Origin: Pseudoduganella albidiflava
GTDB taxonomy: Bacteria; Pseudomonadota; Gammaproteobacteria; Burkholderiales; Burkholderiaceae_D
DNA length: 64,000 bases
NCBI RefSeq assembly: GCF_004322755.1
Contig: NZ_CP036401.1
Location: 1,488,001 to 1,552,000 of the forward strand
Direction: 5' to 3'
How positions within the stretch are numbered: position 1 is the first letter of the stretch; each line of letters starts with the position of its first letter. This document shows, one piece after another, positions 55,275 through 63,289 of this stretch. The notes beneath the pieces are model-generated. The model worked only from the letters and a program-made list of their open reading frames with translations, was not told the origin of the DNA and searched no databases. Made by a program: the position numbers and the translations under genes.

Positions 55275-55320
55275 CAAAACAACACCGGTGCGGTACGGCG
55301 CTCCGGCAGTCCCCGTTTTA

Positions 55321-55400
55321 TTTCCAAACACCGGGGTCAGACCCCGATTCCAGGAAATATTTCCAAAAACTGGGGTCAGACCCCGTTTTCAGGCAATGTT
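55321..55400. repeat. REP-like array downstream of the RAYT gene
   Basis: Two direct copies of TTTCC-A-rich-GGGGTC-A-GACCCCG separated by the perfect palindrome GGAAATATTTCC. The array ends 37 bp from the stop of the RAYT gene. Confidence 0.9.
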
Positions 55401-55436
55401 ATTCAGTGCCGGTTGCGTATCCCGTTTTGGCAATTT

Positions 55437-56090
55437 CTACGTTTCCTGTACCAGCACTCTCCGACTTACGCGGGGGGCTGGAGGTCTGCCAACTGGGTGA
55501 TTGCCAGCGATTGCTTTCCTTATGGCATCCAACTGATACGGCAAAATCGAATTGGAGAAGAGATCGCGGTATGCGGCATGACGCCGATCGGCCTGGGTGC
55601 CAAGTGCCATGTAAAGCGGATGCGGCGTTAGCAGAACGTCGTTTCGCATTCCTGAGTTACCGGCGTAGCTCGACCATTGGTAACGTCCTGCCGAGTCGAC
55701 TATACAAGCCCGGACAGGGTTCAATTCGACATAACGCTGGCAAGTAAAAAAGTACTCTTCGACGGGAACAGGGCTGGATCGAAATCTGCCTTCCCACCAT
55801 GTACCTTTTCGTTCGAATCGGCGGTTGAGATATTGCGTGTATCTTTGCGATACCCCCTTCATCAGGGCCGAAATTTGCTCGATCTCGTCCGCTGTGGCGA
55901 GAATATGCACGTGGTTCGTCATCAACACGTATGCGTGAATCGCCACGCCGTTAAAGCGCGAGTAATCACGTAGCCACTCGAGATAGACCGTGTAATCCGA
56001 CCATCCAAAGAAGCATGGCTGTCGAAGGTGCCCACGCTGGATGATGTGAAGGGGACAGCCAGGTAACAGCAATCGAGCGCGGCGGGCCAT
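55437..56090 (-). CDS. REP-associated tyrosine transposase (RAYT, Y1_Tnp family)
   Basis: A 217-residue IS200-like HUH protein. It starts ARLLLPGCPLHIIQRGHLRQPCFF; the HUH motif is H60/H62 in MTNHVHILA, and the catalytic tyrosine is expected in RYTQYLNRR (Y84 or Y87), followed by GTWWEGRF and CQRYVELNPVRA, all typical of RAYTs. It has no recognisable IS ends but is flanked on both sides by GGGGTCAGACCCC palindrome arrays, the arrangement of a RAYT with its REP/REPIN elements. Its GC content is clearly lower than that of the neighbours. RAYTs are single-copy, vertically kept or domesticated transposases. Confidence 0.92.
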   Translation of the reverse strand: MARRARLLLPGCPLHIIQRGHLRQPCFFGWSDYTVYLEWLRDYSRFNGVAIHAYVLMTNHVHILATADEIEQISALMKGVSQRYTQYLNRRFERKGTWWEGRFRSSPVPVEEYFFTCQRYVELNPVRACIVDSAGRYQWSSYAGNSGMRNDVLLTPHPLYMALGTQADRRHAAYRDLFSNSILPYQLDAIRKAIAGNHPVGRPPAPRVSRRVLVQET

Positions 56091-56176
56091 GAGTAGCTCC
56101 TTGGTCGGGGGGCCAACTGTGGCATGAGGAGCTATGGACTCGACTGACTCAGCTCAACGTAAATGCGGCATCGAAA

Positions 56177-56255
56177 AGTTTCCTAAAACCGGGGTCTGAC
56201 CCCGGTTTTAGGAAATGTTTCCCGGTCTTGGGGTCAGACCCCGCTTTTTGGCAAC
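56177..56255. repeat. REP-like array upstream of the RAYT gene
   Basis: Positions 56179-56196 and 56198-56215 are perfect 18-bp arms around one T (core GGGGTC-T-GACCCC, outer TTTCCTAAAACC). A second core GGGGTC-A-GACCCC follows after GGAAATGTTTCCC. It lies about 90 bp before the RAYT start. Confidence 0.9.
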
Positions 56256-56279
56256 AAAAAAGCCGCGCGGAGCGCGGCT
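56255..56279 (-). terminator. Rho-independent terminator of the TonB receptor gene
   Basis: On the minus strand AGCCGCGC pairs with GCGCGGCT around TCC and is followed by T6. It directly adjoins the palindrome array. Confidence 0.88.
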
Positions 56280-56302
56280 GTGAAGTCACCTCGGAGCAGG
56301 GG

Positions 56303-59023
56303 TCAATACTCGGCGCCCAGCCGCACGCCGAACATGCGGGGTTCGACGAAGTTGGCTTTCATGAATCCGCCGTTGACGGAGTCACGGTTCTTGGCGGCGT
56401 GGCTGTTCGAAACGTTGCGCACGTACAGTTCGGCGTACCACTTGTCGTTCGGGGCGTCCAGGCGGGCGGACATGTCGCCCATCGCGTAAGCCTTCTGGTA
56501 GCGGCCGATGTGGGCGAACTCGGAGTTGCGCATGTCGAAGTAGGCCTTGTCGCGCCAGTTCACCTTGACGTACGGCGTGATGCGGTAGCCGTTTTCAAGC
56601 GCGAACTCCTGCGAGAAGTTCAGGTTGACCTGGTACTTCGGCGTGTTCGGCAGGTGGTTGCCGTCGACGTTGTACAGCCGCCGGCCGATCAGTGCCTTGT
56701 CCGGGCCGGCGTAAGCGGTCGGGCAGGGCTCGATGCCCAGTTCGACGCGCACATCGCACTGGTAGTCGTCGGAGAACTCCTTGAAGTCGTGCACGTCGGT
56801 GTTGATGAACGCGAAGCCGCCGCCGAAGCGCGCGCCGCGCCATGGCCGGTAGTCCCACTCGATCTCCAGGCCGGGGATGTCCACCTTGCCGACGTTGATC
56901 GTGCGCCAGCCTTCATACACGTCGCACTTCGGCTGGTCGGACGGGCAGGGCAGGCCGGCGGCCGGGATGATCTGGTTGATGAAGTAGGTGCCGGTCAGCT
57001 GCATGTCCTTGTACTTCATGAAGAAGGCGGTGGCCGACAGCGACAGCCGGTTGTCCAGGAACTTGCCCTTGTAGCCCAGCTCGAAGTTGGTCACGGTTTC
57101 CGGGCCGTACGGCAGGAAGGTCACCACGCCCGGCTTGCCGTCCGCGCACATCTGGTAGTTGCAGCTGTCGGTCTTGTCGGCGAAGCCGCCGGCCTTGTAG
57201 CCGGTCGAGACGGACGCGTAGCCCATCTGGTTCGGCGTGAACTGCTTCTGCAGGCCGACGCGCCAGGTGACCTTCTTCCAGGTTTCCTTGTGGTCGTTCG
57301 AGGTCGGCGAACCATACAGGTGATACGCGCCCACGCTGCCACCCATGGCCGGCGTGAGGTCGGTGCCGTCGTGCACATGGAAGCCCGGCGTGCCCGGCGT
57401 GCCCTGGCTGTACAGGCCATTGTAGTAATTGGGGCTGCCGATCCAGTTGGCGCCATACACCTCGCCGCCCTGGTCTTCCTTGCTGTCGCGGCTGTAGCGG
57501 GCGCCCAGCGTGCCGGTCCAGCCGGGCGCGAACTTCCAGTCGGCCTGCGCGAACGCGGCCTTGGCGTCGACCTGGCGGTTCGGCTGGTGGTACAGCACCG
57601 AGCCGACATCGCCGAACGGCTTCTGGATGGTCTCCGTCATTTCATAGTCGATGCTGTTCCGCTCGTGCATCCAGAACAGGCCGGCCACGTACTGCAAGGG
57701 ACCGAACGTCTGCTTCAGCTGTGCTTCATGCACGGTGGAGAGGTAGCGCGAGTCGAGTGTGCGGTGGAATACATCCTTCATCGGCCAGGTGCCCCAGTTG
57801 CCGGTCGGCGTGTTCGGATACATGCCGTTCACCTGGAACGGCGCGGCGTGCTGCATGCCGCGGTCGTCGTCGGTGATTTCCGAGCGCTTCTGGTCGGCCA
57901 CCTGGAACGTGTAGTCGAAGGTGGTGTCGGGATTGATCGTCCACGACAGGCCGGTGCGCAGCGTGCGGATCTGCATGTCGACCGAGCCGGGCACGTTGAT
58001 CAGCAGGTCCCATTTGCCGGTGCCCGGCGCGCAGGCGTAGCGGGTGCCCACGGTGGCGGCGCAATCGCGGAAGTCGGCACCGCCCGCGCCGTTGTCCTGG
58101 AAGTGCTCGTAGGCCGCCCTCAGCGTGAGGTCCTGGTTCACCTTGTACAGCGCCGAGAGGCGCGCCGCCCACTGGTCCTGGTTGGTGTAGAACTTGTCCT
58201 TGCCGATCACCGCGTTGAAGCGCTGGTCGACATCCGGCTTGCCGTTCGGGACCCAGCCATACTCCGGCGCATTGGCTTCGGACAGGTCGCGCATCTGGTT
58301 CGCATAGCCGTCGCGCCGCACCACCATGAAGGTGCCGCGCAGCGCCAGCTTGTCGTTGACGGCGACGTTCTGCACCACCGAGACCTGCTTCTTGCGGTAG
58401 TTGCCGATGTCGATATTGGCCTTGCCATAGGTGCCCGAGAAGTCCGGCTTGGCCGAGATGACGTTGATGCTGCCGCCGGTCGAATTGCGGCCGAACAGCG
58501 TGCCCTGCGGCCCGCGCAGCACCTCCACCTGGTCGATGTCGAACATCAGCGCCTGCGCACCCTGCGGCCGCGGCGAATACATGCCGTCGACGTGGAAGCC
58601 GACGGCCGGGTCGCCGGTCTCGGTGAAGTTGGACGACGTGATGCCGCGGATCGTCACCTGCACGGCCGAATCCAGGCTGCCGCTCTCGATCACCACGTTG
58701 GGGATTTCATTGGCCAGGTCGCGCAGGCTGGTGGCGCCCTTGCGCGTCAGCTGCTCCTGGCTGAAGGCCGACACGGCCAGCGGCGTGCGCAGCAGCGAGG
58801 TCGAGTAGCGCGTCGCCGTGACTTTCACTTCGGGGATCTGGTCGCCCGCATTGGTCGGGCCCAGCGTCGGCGCTTCGGCCGGCGGGGTAGCGTTGGCGGC
58901 GGCCGCGGGATCGGTTTCGGCATTCGCGCCGGCCTGGGCATGCGCGGACAGCGGTGTCACTGCCGCGGCCAGGCTGCAGGCGCTGGCCACGGCAAGGCTG
59001 ATCATGGTTCTTCTGAATCGCAT
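56303..59023 (-). CDS. TonB-dependent outer-membrane receptor
   Basis: A 906-residue receptor. A signal peptide (to about residue 30) and a Pro/Ala-rich spacer are followed by a TonB-box-like EVKVTAT, the plug (LANEIPNVVIESG, QVTIRGITSSNFTETGDPAVGFHVDGMY, VEVLRGPQGTLFGRNSTGGSINVIS) and a 22-strand barrel ending ...MFGVRLGAEY with the C-terminal aromatic residue. It should import oligosaccharides released by the mannanase. AAGGAGACGAA is the ribosome site. A copy of the locus operator lies 100 bp upstream, tying it to the LacI regulator 11 kb away. Confidence 0.94.
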   Translation of the reverse strand: MRFRRTMISLAVASACSLAAAVTPLSAHAQAGANAETDPAAAANATPPAEAPTLGPTNAGDQIPEVKVTATRYSTSLLRTPLAVSAFSQEQLTRKGATSLRDLANEIPNVVIESGSLDSAVQVTIRGITSSNFTETGDPAVGFHVDGMYSPRPQGAQALMFDIDQVEVLRGPQGTLFGRNSTGGSINVISAKPDFSGTYGKANIDIGNYRKKQVSVVQNVAVNDKLALRGTFMVVRRDGYANQMRDLSEANAPEYGWVPNGKPDVDQRFNAVIGKDKFYTNQDQWAARLSALYKVNQDLTLRAAYEHFQDNGAGGADFRDCAATVGTRYACAPGTGKWDLLINVPGSVDMQIRTLRTGLSWTINPDTTFDYTFQVADQKRSEITDDDRGMQHAAPFQVNGMYPNTPTGNWGTWPMKDVFHRTLDSRYLSTVHEAQLKQTFGPLQYVAGLFWMHERNSIDYEMTETIQKPFGDVGSVLYHQPNRQVDAKAAFAQADWKFAPGWTGTLGARYSRDSKEDQGGEVYGANWIGSPNYYNGLYSQGTPGTPGFHVHDGTDLTPAMGGSVGAYHLYGSPTSNDHKETWKKVTWRVGLQKQFTPNQMGYASVSTGYKAGGFADKTDSCNYQMCADGKPGVVTFLPYGPETVTNFELGYKGKFLDNRLSLSATAFFMKYKDMQLTGTYFINQIIPAAGLPCPSDQPKCDVYEGWRTINVGKVDIPGLEIEWDYRPWRGARFGGGFAFINTDVHDFKEFSDDYQCDVRVELGIEPCPTAYAGPDKALIGRRLYNVDGNHLPNTPKYQVNLNFSQEFALENGYRITPYVKVNWRDKAYFDMRNSEFAHIGRYQKAYAMGDMSARLDAPNDKWYAELYVRNVSNSHAAKNRDSVNGGFMKANFVEPRMFGVRLGAEY

Positions 59024-59123
59024 TTCGTCTCCTTGGAATATCGGCCGGGGGCGGCCTTTTTGTCGAGACGAGTATTCATTTTTAAAAAAGCAAGATCAAG
59101 CAATTCCCAAAATGCCGTTGCTG

Positions 59124-59142
59124 TTTAATCGCCTTTACTAAA
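59124..59142. promoter_or_regulatory. LacI-family operator 3
   Basis: TTTAATCGCCTTTACTAAA differs from operator 1 (48195) at two of 19 positions and keeps the 7-bp spacer. It lies 101 bp before the TonB receptor start codon. Confidence 0.8.
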
Positions 59143-59370
59143 CAGCGGTGGAATGGCGCCCGCTGGCGGCGGAAGGCCCCGTGGTGCCCGCTTCCGTTGT
59201 TGCGTGAAGATGGCGGTGCGCCGGGTGGCATGCGGCGTGGAAGGCGCGGCCAGGGCCCCGATTTCGTCGTCCGCACCGCGATTCCTGCATTTCGTCGCAA
59301 CCGGCGAGCCACCGGGCGCCGTCCGGGCTACCATGGCAGCATCGACCCAACATACCCGGAAGGAGCACGC

Positions 59371-59433
59371 CATGATCACCGCACACATTACCTGTCGCCC
59401 CTTCCGGGTCCAGCCGGCGCACGCCGCCCGCTG
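59371..59433 (+). CDS. Possible 20-residue leader peptide
   Basis: MITAHITCRPFRVQPAHAAR, preceded by GGAAGGAGCACGCC, an excellent ribosome site, and ending 28 bp before the GIN-domain gene. The strong site and close spacing suggest translation, but the sequence matches nothing I know. Confidence 0.3.
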
Positions 59434-59461
59434 AGCAATCAACCCGAGAACAGGAAGCACC

Positions 59462-60220
59462 ATGCACAAACCACTCAGCCTTGCCCTCCTGATGACGACC
59501 CTGTGGCTGATGCTCGGCGCGGCCAGCGCCGAGGAAGCCACCGCAACCAGGACCATCGACGCCAGGGTGGTGCGCGTCAAGCTCGACGGGGTGATCGACC
59601 TGAGGCTGATGCAGGGTGCCGAACCGTCGCTGCGGATTATCGGCGACCGGCGCTTCGTCGACAAGGCGATCGCGGTGCAGACGGGCGATACGCTGCAGCT
59701 GGACAGCGATACCAATGACGGCAAGCTTCGCCGCGCGGGATTGCGCGCCGAACTGGTGCTGCCGCAGTTGCGCGAAGTGGTGTCCGATGGCGTGGGCAGC
59801 ACGGAAGTCTCCGGTTTTTCAGGCGACGAGATCGACATCACGCTCGACGGCGCCGGCAGCATGAAGATCGTCAGCGCGTACCGGCGCCTGAGGGCGACCT
59901 TGTGCGGCATGGGCAGCATGCACGTGTGGGTCGCCGATGGCGAAGACGTGGAACTCGACCTGCGCGGCGCCGGCTACGTGACGCTGGGCGGCACCAGCAA
60001 GCAGCTGCGCGCGTCGCTGGGCGGGCTGGGTGGGTTGAATGCGCAGCAGTTCCAGGCCGATTCGGTGGACATCGACCTGTCCGGCCTGGGCAATGCGACG
60101 GTGAATGCGCGGACCAACGCCAACCTGCACCTGTCCGGCCTCGGCTCGGTCACCGTGTATGGCAAGCCGCTGAACCGCAACGTCAGCGTCGATGGCCTCG
60201 GCAAGGTCAGCTGGAAGTAG
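59462..60220 (+). CDS. Secreted GIN-domain (DUF2807) beta-helix protein
   Basis: A 252-residue protein with a signal peptide (MHKPLSLALLMTTLWLMLGAASA). The mature part shows the repeating short strands of the head GIN domain (LREVVSDGVGSTEVSGFSGDEIDITLDGAGSMKI, then LRGAGYVTLGGTS, LSGLGNATVNA, LSGLGSVTVYG), typical of a right-handed beta-helix. Such proteins are surface or periplasmic with unknown function, possibly adhesive or carbohydrate-binding. The position beside the glycan locus is suggestive only. Confidence 0.85.
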   Translation: MHKPLSLALLMTTLWLMLGAASAEEATATRTIDARVVRVKLDGVIDLRLMQGAEPSLRIIGDRRFVDKAIAVQTGDTLQLDSDTNDGKLRRAGLRAELVLPQLREVVSDGVGSTEVSGFSGDEIDITLDGAGSMKIVSAYRRLRATLCGMGSMHVWVADGEDVELDLRGAGYVTLGGTSKQLRASLGGLGGLNAQQFQADSVDIDLSGLGNATVNARTNANLHLSGLGSVTVYGKPLNRNVSVDGLGKVSWK

Positions 60221-60295
60221 CGACAAAAAACAACGTGACCGGACATTGGCTCCGGACGAGACGGAACAAGTAAAAGAACGAATCCCATTCTCGCG

Positions 60296-60922
60296 ATGAA
60301 AAAACTAGGACGTTTCATGATGGCGCTCGCCGCCTCCACCGTGATCGCGCTGGCCTTGCATGGCAGCGCGATCGCCGGTTTTGCCGAGGGCGCGACCGCG
60401 TACAACAACCGCAACTACGGGCTCGCCTACAAGGAAATCCTGCCGCTGGCGCGGGCCGGCAACGCCGACGCGGAGCACCTGCTGGGCCTGATGTACTACA
60501 TGGGCCGCGGCGTGCAGCAGGACTACCGGCAGGCGCTGATGTGGCACCGCCGCGCCGCGCTGCAGGGCAAGGCCGACGCGCAGTATGTGGTCGGCGCCAT
60601 GTACTACACCGGCAACGCCGTGATCCAGGATCACCGGCAGGCCGTCACGTGGTTCCGCAAGGCGGCCGAGCAGGGCCACCCGGATGCGCAGCAGGTGCTG
60701 GGACTGATGTACCGGTACCACATCGGCGGCATGCCGCAGGATAACGTGATCGCCTACATGCTGTGGAACCTGGCCGCTGCTGGCGGCAACCCCAACGCCG
60801 CCGAACAGCGCACCGCCGTCGCCAAGAAGATGACGCCCGAACAGATCGAGGAAGGCCAGGCCCTCTCCGCCGCCTGGCGCCCCGGCAAGCCACTCCCCCG
60901 CACCTCGCGCACTGGTGGGTGA
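60296..60922 (+). CDS. Secreted Sel1-like repeat protein
   Basis: A 208-residue protein with a signal peptide (to about residue 27). Four Sel1/TPR-like repeats follow (GLAYKEILPLARAGNADAEHLLGLMYYMGRGVQQDYRQALMW-type units, the third with FRKAAEQGHPDAQQVLGLMY). Such solenoids bind other proteins and act in envelope or secretion functions. No partner is identifiable here. The frame ends at the border of the 81-bp repeat block. Confidence 0.85.
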   Translation: MKKLGRFMMALAASTVIALALHGSAIAGFAEGATAYNNRNYGLAYKEILPLARAGNADAEHLLGLMYYMGRGVQQDYRQALMWHRRAALQGKADAQYVVGAMYYTGNAVIQDHRQAVTWFRKAAEQGHPDAQQVLGLMYRYHIGGMPQDNVIAYMLWNLAAAGGNPNAAEQRTAVAKKMTPEQIEEGQALSAAWRPGKPLPRTSRTGG

Positions 60923-60931
60923 AGCAGGGAA

Positions 60932-61170
60932 TTCGCGAAGCACTGCTTCGCGCCTGCGGAACGACGCAGCCTTGCAAGGCTGCGGCTGGATGCATGAGCA
61001 TTCGAGTAGGGTTTCGCGAAGCACTGCTTCGCGCTCGCCGAACGACGCAGCCTTGCAAGGCTGCGGCTGGATGCATGAGCATTCGAGTCGGGTTTCGCGA
61101 AGCAACGCTTCGTGCTGGCCGAGCGGTGCGGCCCTACATGGCCGCACCTTCGCGAAGCACTGCTTGCGGG
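60932..61170. repeat. 81-bp direct repeat, three copies plus a partial one
   Basis: Copies start at 60932, 61013 and 61094 (period exactly 81 bp), with a truncated fourth at 61149. Each contains the hairpin TTCGCGAAGCACTGCTTCGCG, and the first two the perfect palindrome GCAGCCTTGCAAGGCTGC. The third copy is diverged. The period equals 27 codons and a frame stays open across it, but no start or coding signature supports a gene. A related copy lies inside 31087-31161. Confidence 0.85.
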
Positions 61171-61252
61171 TAATCCCCAACCAGGGGACAGCGACTCAAT
61201 GATCTACCGGGTATCACGCCCTCTGGACAATTCGACGCTGGAACACCCATCC

Positions 61253-61375
61253 CAGGCAATCTTCTCCCAAAATCGGAGCCTGTCCCCGGTTTCCAGGAAA
61301 AACAGGGACGGACCCAGTTTTCCAGGCAATCTTTCCCAAAAATCGGAGCCTGTCCCCGGTTTTTCGGCCGGCGCG
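61253..61375. repeat. REP-like array with GGAGCCTGTCCCC cores
   Basis: Two direct copies of CAGGCAATCTT(C/T)CCCAAAA(A)TCGGAGCCTGTCCCCGGTTT, separated by a diverged copy (GGGACGGACCC). It has the same modular plan as the other arrays, though the core is not palindromic. The array ends two bases before a TAAAAT -10 candidate (61377) of the next gene. Confidence 0.8.
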
Positions 61376-61406
61376 CTAAAATCGCCCTTTCCCTGAAAGG
61401 ATGACC

Positions 61407-62387
61407 ATGCGCGCAATCGAGATCACCAAGGCCGGTCCGCCGGACGTACTCCGGCTGTGCTACCGCGACAAGCCCCAGCCCGGTCCGGGCGAAGTGCTGA
61501 TCCGCGTGCACGCGGCCGGCATCAACCGCCCGGACGTGTTCCAGCGCCTCGGCAGCTACGCGCCGCCGCCGGGTGCGTCCGACCTGCCGGGCCTGGAAGT
61601 GGCGGGCGAGGTGGTCGAGGGTGATTTCGCCAACAGCGAATGGCGCGCGGGCGACCTGGTCTGCGCGCTGGTGCAGGGCGGCGGCTATGCCGAATATGTG
61701 GTCGCGCCGGTCGAGCAGTGCCTGCCGGTGCCGCATGGGCTGTCCCTGATCGAAGCCGCTTCGCTGCCGGAAACCTATTTCACCGTGTGGAGCAACGTCT
61801 TCGACCGCGCCCGGCTCGGCCCCGGCGAATCGCTGCTGGTGCAGGGCGGCACCTCCGGCATCGGCGTGACGGCGATCCAGCTGGCCAGCGCGCTGGGCCA
61901 CCGCGTGTTCGCCACGGCGGGCACCGACGACAAGGCGCGCGCCTGCGAGCAGCTGGGCGCCGAGCGGGGCATCAATTACCGGCGCGAGGATTTCGCCGCG
62001 TGCGTCAAGCAGCTCACCGGCGACAACGGCGTCGACGTCATCCTCGACATGGTCGGCGGCGATTACCTGCCGCGCGAGATCAACTGCCTGGCCGACGATG
62101 GCCGCATCGCCATCATCGCGCTGCTGGGCGGCGCCAAGGGCACGCTGGACATGGGCCAGGTGCTGCGCCGCCGCCTCACCGTCACCGGTTCCACGCTGCG
62201 GCCCCGCTCGGTGGCATTCAAGGCCGCGATCGCCCACCAGCTGCGCGACAAGGTGTGGCCGCTGCTGGAGGCGAAGAAGATCCGCCCGGTGATCTATGAG
62301 AGCTTCCCGCTCGAGCAGGCGGTCGAGGCGCACAAGCTGATGGAGAGCAGCACCCACGTCGGCAAGATCATGCTGCAGGTGACCTGA
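61407..62387 (+). CDS. NAD(P)H quinone oxidoreductase, PIG3 family
   Basis: A 326-residue medium-chain dehydrogenase/reductase without zinc ligands. The catalytic domain (AIEITKAGPPDVLRLCYRD, HAAGINRPDVFQRLG, YAPPPGASDLPGLEVAGEV) and the Rossmann segment LLVQGGTSGIGVTAIQLASALG are typical of the PIG3/QOR group, which reduces quinones with NADPH. The ATG at 61407 has AAAGGA five bases upstream; an ATG at 61401 abuts the ribosome site. In related genomes, as I recall, this gene directly follows pnp and precedes tpiA. Confidence 0.9.
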   Translation: MRAIEITKAGPPDVLRLCYRDKPQPGPGEVLIRVHAAGINRPDVFQRLGSYAPPPGASDLPGLEVAGEVVEGDFANSEWRAGDLVCALVQGGGYAEYVVAPVEQCLPVPHGLSLIEAASLPETYFTVWSNVFDRARLGPGESLLVQGGTSGIGVTAIQLASALGHRVFATAGTDDKARACEQLGAERGINYRREDFAACVKQLTGDNGVDVILDMVGGDYLPREINCLADDGRIAIIALLGGAKGTLDMGQVLRRRLTVTGSTLRPRSVAFKAAIAHQLRDKVWPLLEAKKIRPVIYESFPLEQAVEAHKLMESSTHVGKIMLQVT

Positions 62388-62472
62388 GCGCCGCAAGGCG
62401 GCGTCACCGGGCTGTCACGGCAGGGCGCTATAGTGACCCGCAGGCTTGCTCATCGAATTGACGATTGCGGGT

Positions 62473-62502
62473 TTGACCCTGTATTGCCGAGCACGTTACA
62501 AT
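62473..62502 (+). promoter_or_regulatory. Sigma-70 promoter of tpiA
   Basis: TTGACC (62473-62478) and TACAAT (62497-62502) separated by 18 bp, 38 bp before the tpiA start. It is among the best promoter matches in the window. Confidence 0.75.
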
Positions 62503-62539
62503 CCCGGGTTACCTTACAACTCAAACAACTCGGACAGCC

Positions 62540-63289
62540 ATGCGTCGCAAACTCGTCATCGGAAACTGGAAGATGAACGGCAGCCTTGCCGGCAATTCTG
62601 TATTATTACGCGGGATCGTCGCAGGCCATGCCGCCGGCAATGCCGATATGGCAGTGTGTGTACCGGCGCCGTACCTGGCGCAGTGCCAGGCGGAGCTGTC
62701 CGGAACGCCGGTCGCGTGGGGCGCGCAGGACGTGTCGGCCTATGCCGCCGGTGCCTACACGGGCGAGATGGCGGCCTCGATGCTGCAGGAATTCGGTTGC
62801 CGCTACGTGCTCGTCGGTCACTCCGAGCGCCGCGCGTACCACCACGAAAGCAATGAGCTGGTGGCGCAAAAGGCGCTTGCCGCGCTCAACGCCGGGCTGA
62901 CCCCGGTGGTGTGCGTGGGTGAAACGCTGGAGCAGCGCGAGGCGGGCAGGACCAACGTCGTGGTATGCGCGCAACTGCAAGCGGTGCTCGACGTGCTGGA
63001 AAACCCGGCGCTGGAAAAGATCGTGCTGGCCTACGAGCCCGTGTGGGCGATCGGCACCGGCAAGACGGCCACGCCGGCGCTGGCGCAGGAAGTGCACGCC
63101 GCGCTGCGCAAGCAGGTGGCGGTGCGCAGCGCGGAGGCGGCGGCGAAGTTGCAGATCCTGTACGGCGGCAGCATGAAGCCCGAGAATGCGGGAGATCTGA
63201 TGGCCCAGGCCGATATCGACGGTGGCCTGATCGGTGGCGCATCGCTGAAGGCGCAGGATTTCCTGGGCATCGCAAAAGCAGGAAACTGA
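62540..63289 (+). CDS. tpiA: Triosephosphate isomerase
   Basis: A 249-residue TIM barrel interconverting dihydroxyacetone phosphate and glyceraldehyde 3-phosphate. Catalytic residues are visible: Lys in IGNWKMNG, His in [10 protein letters not shown], and Glu in [19 protein letters not shown], with the phosphate-binding [12 protein letters not shown] and [10 protein letters not shown]. Length and sequence are standard. Together with secG it forms a conserved betaproteobacterial pair. Confidence 0.97.
   Translation: MRRKLVIGNWKMNGSLAGNSVLLRGIVAGHAAGNADMAVCVPAPYLAQCQAELSGTPVAWGAQDVSAYAAGAYTGEMAASMLQEFGCRYVLVGHSERRAYHHESNELVAQKALAALNAGLTPVVCVGETLEQREAGRTNVVVCAQLQAVLDVLENPALEKIVLAYEPVWAIGTGKTATPALAQEVHAALRKQVAVRSAEAAAKLQILYGGSMKPENAGDLMAQADIDGGLIGGASLKAQDFLGIAKAGN

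Larger units (their letters stand above)
59024..59461. other. Gap between TonB receptor and GIN-domain genes
   Basis: A 438-bp gap with divergent flanking genes. It holds the receptor promoter, with the operator at 59124. A short open frame (59371-59433) has a good ribosome site. The rest shows no convincing gene or structure. Confidence 0.5.

Noticed and set aside
56228..59128. 966-codon plus-strand frame opposite the TonB receptor
   Set aside because: Antisense shadow; the minus strand encodes a complete, recognisable receptor.
60305..61180. Long minus-strand frame across the Sel1 gene and the 81-bp repeat
   Set aside because: It is the shadow of the Sel1-like gene joined to a repeat whose period keeps all frames open.
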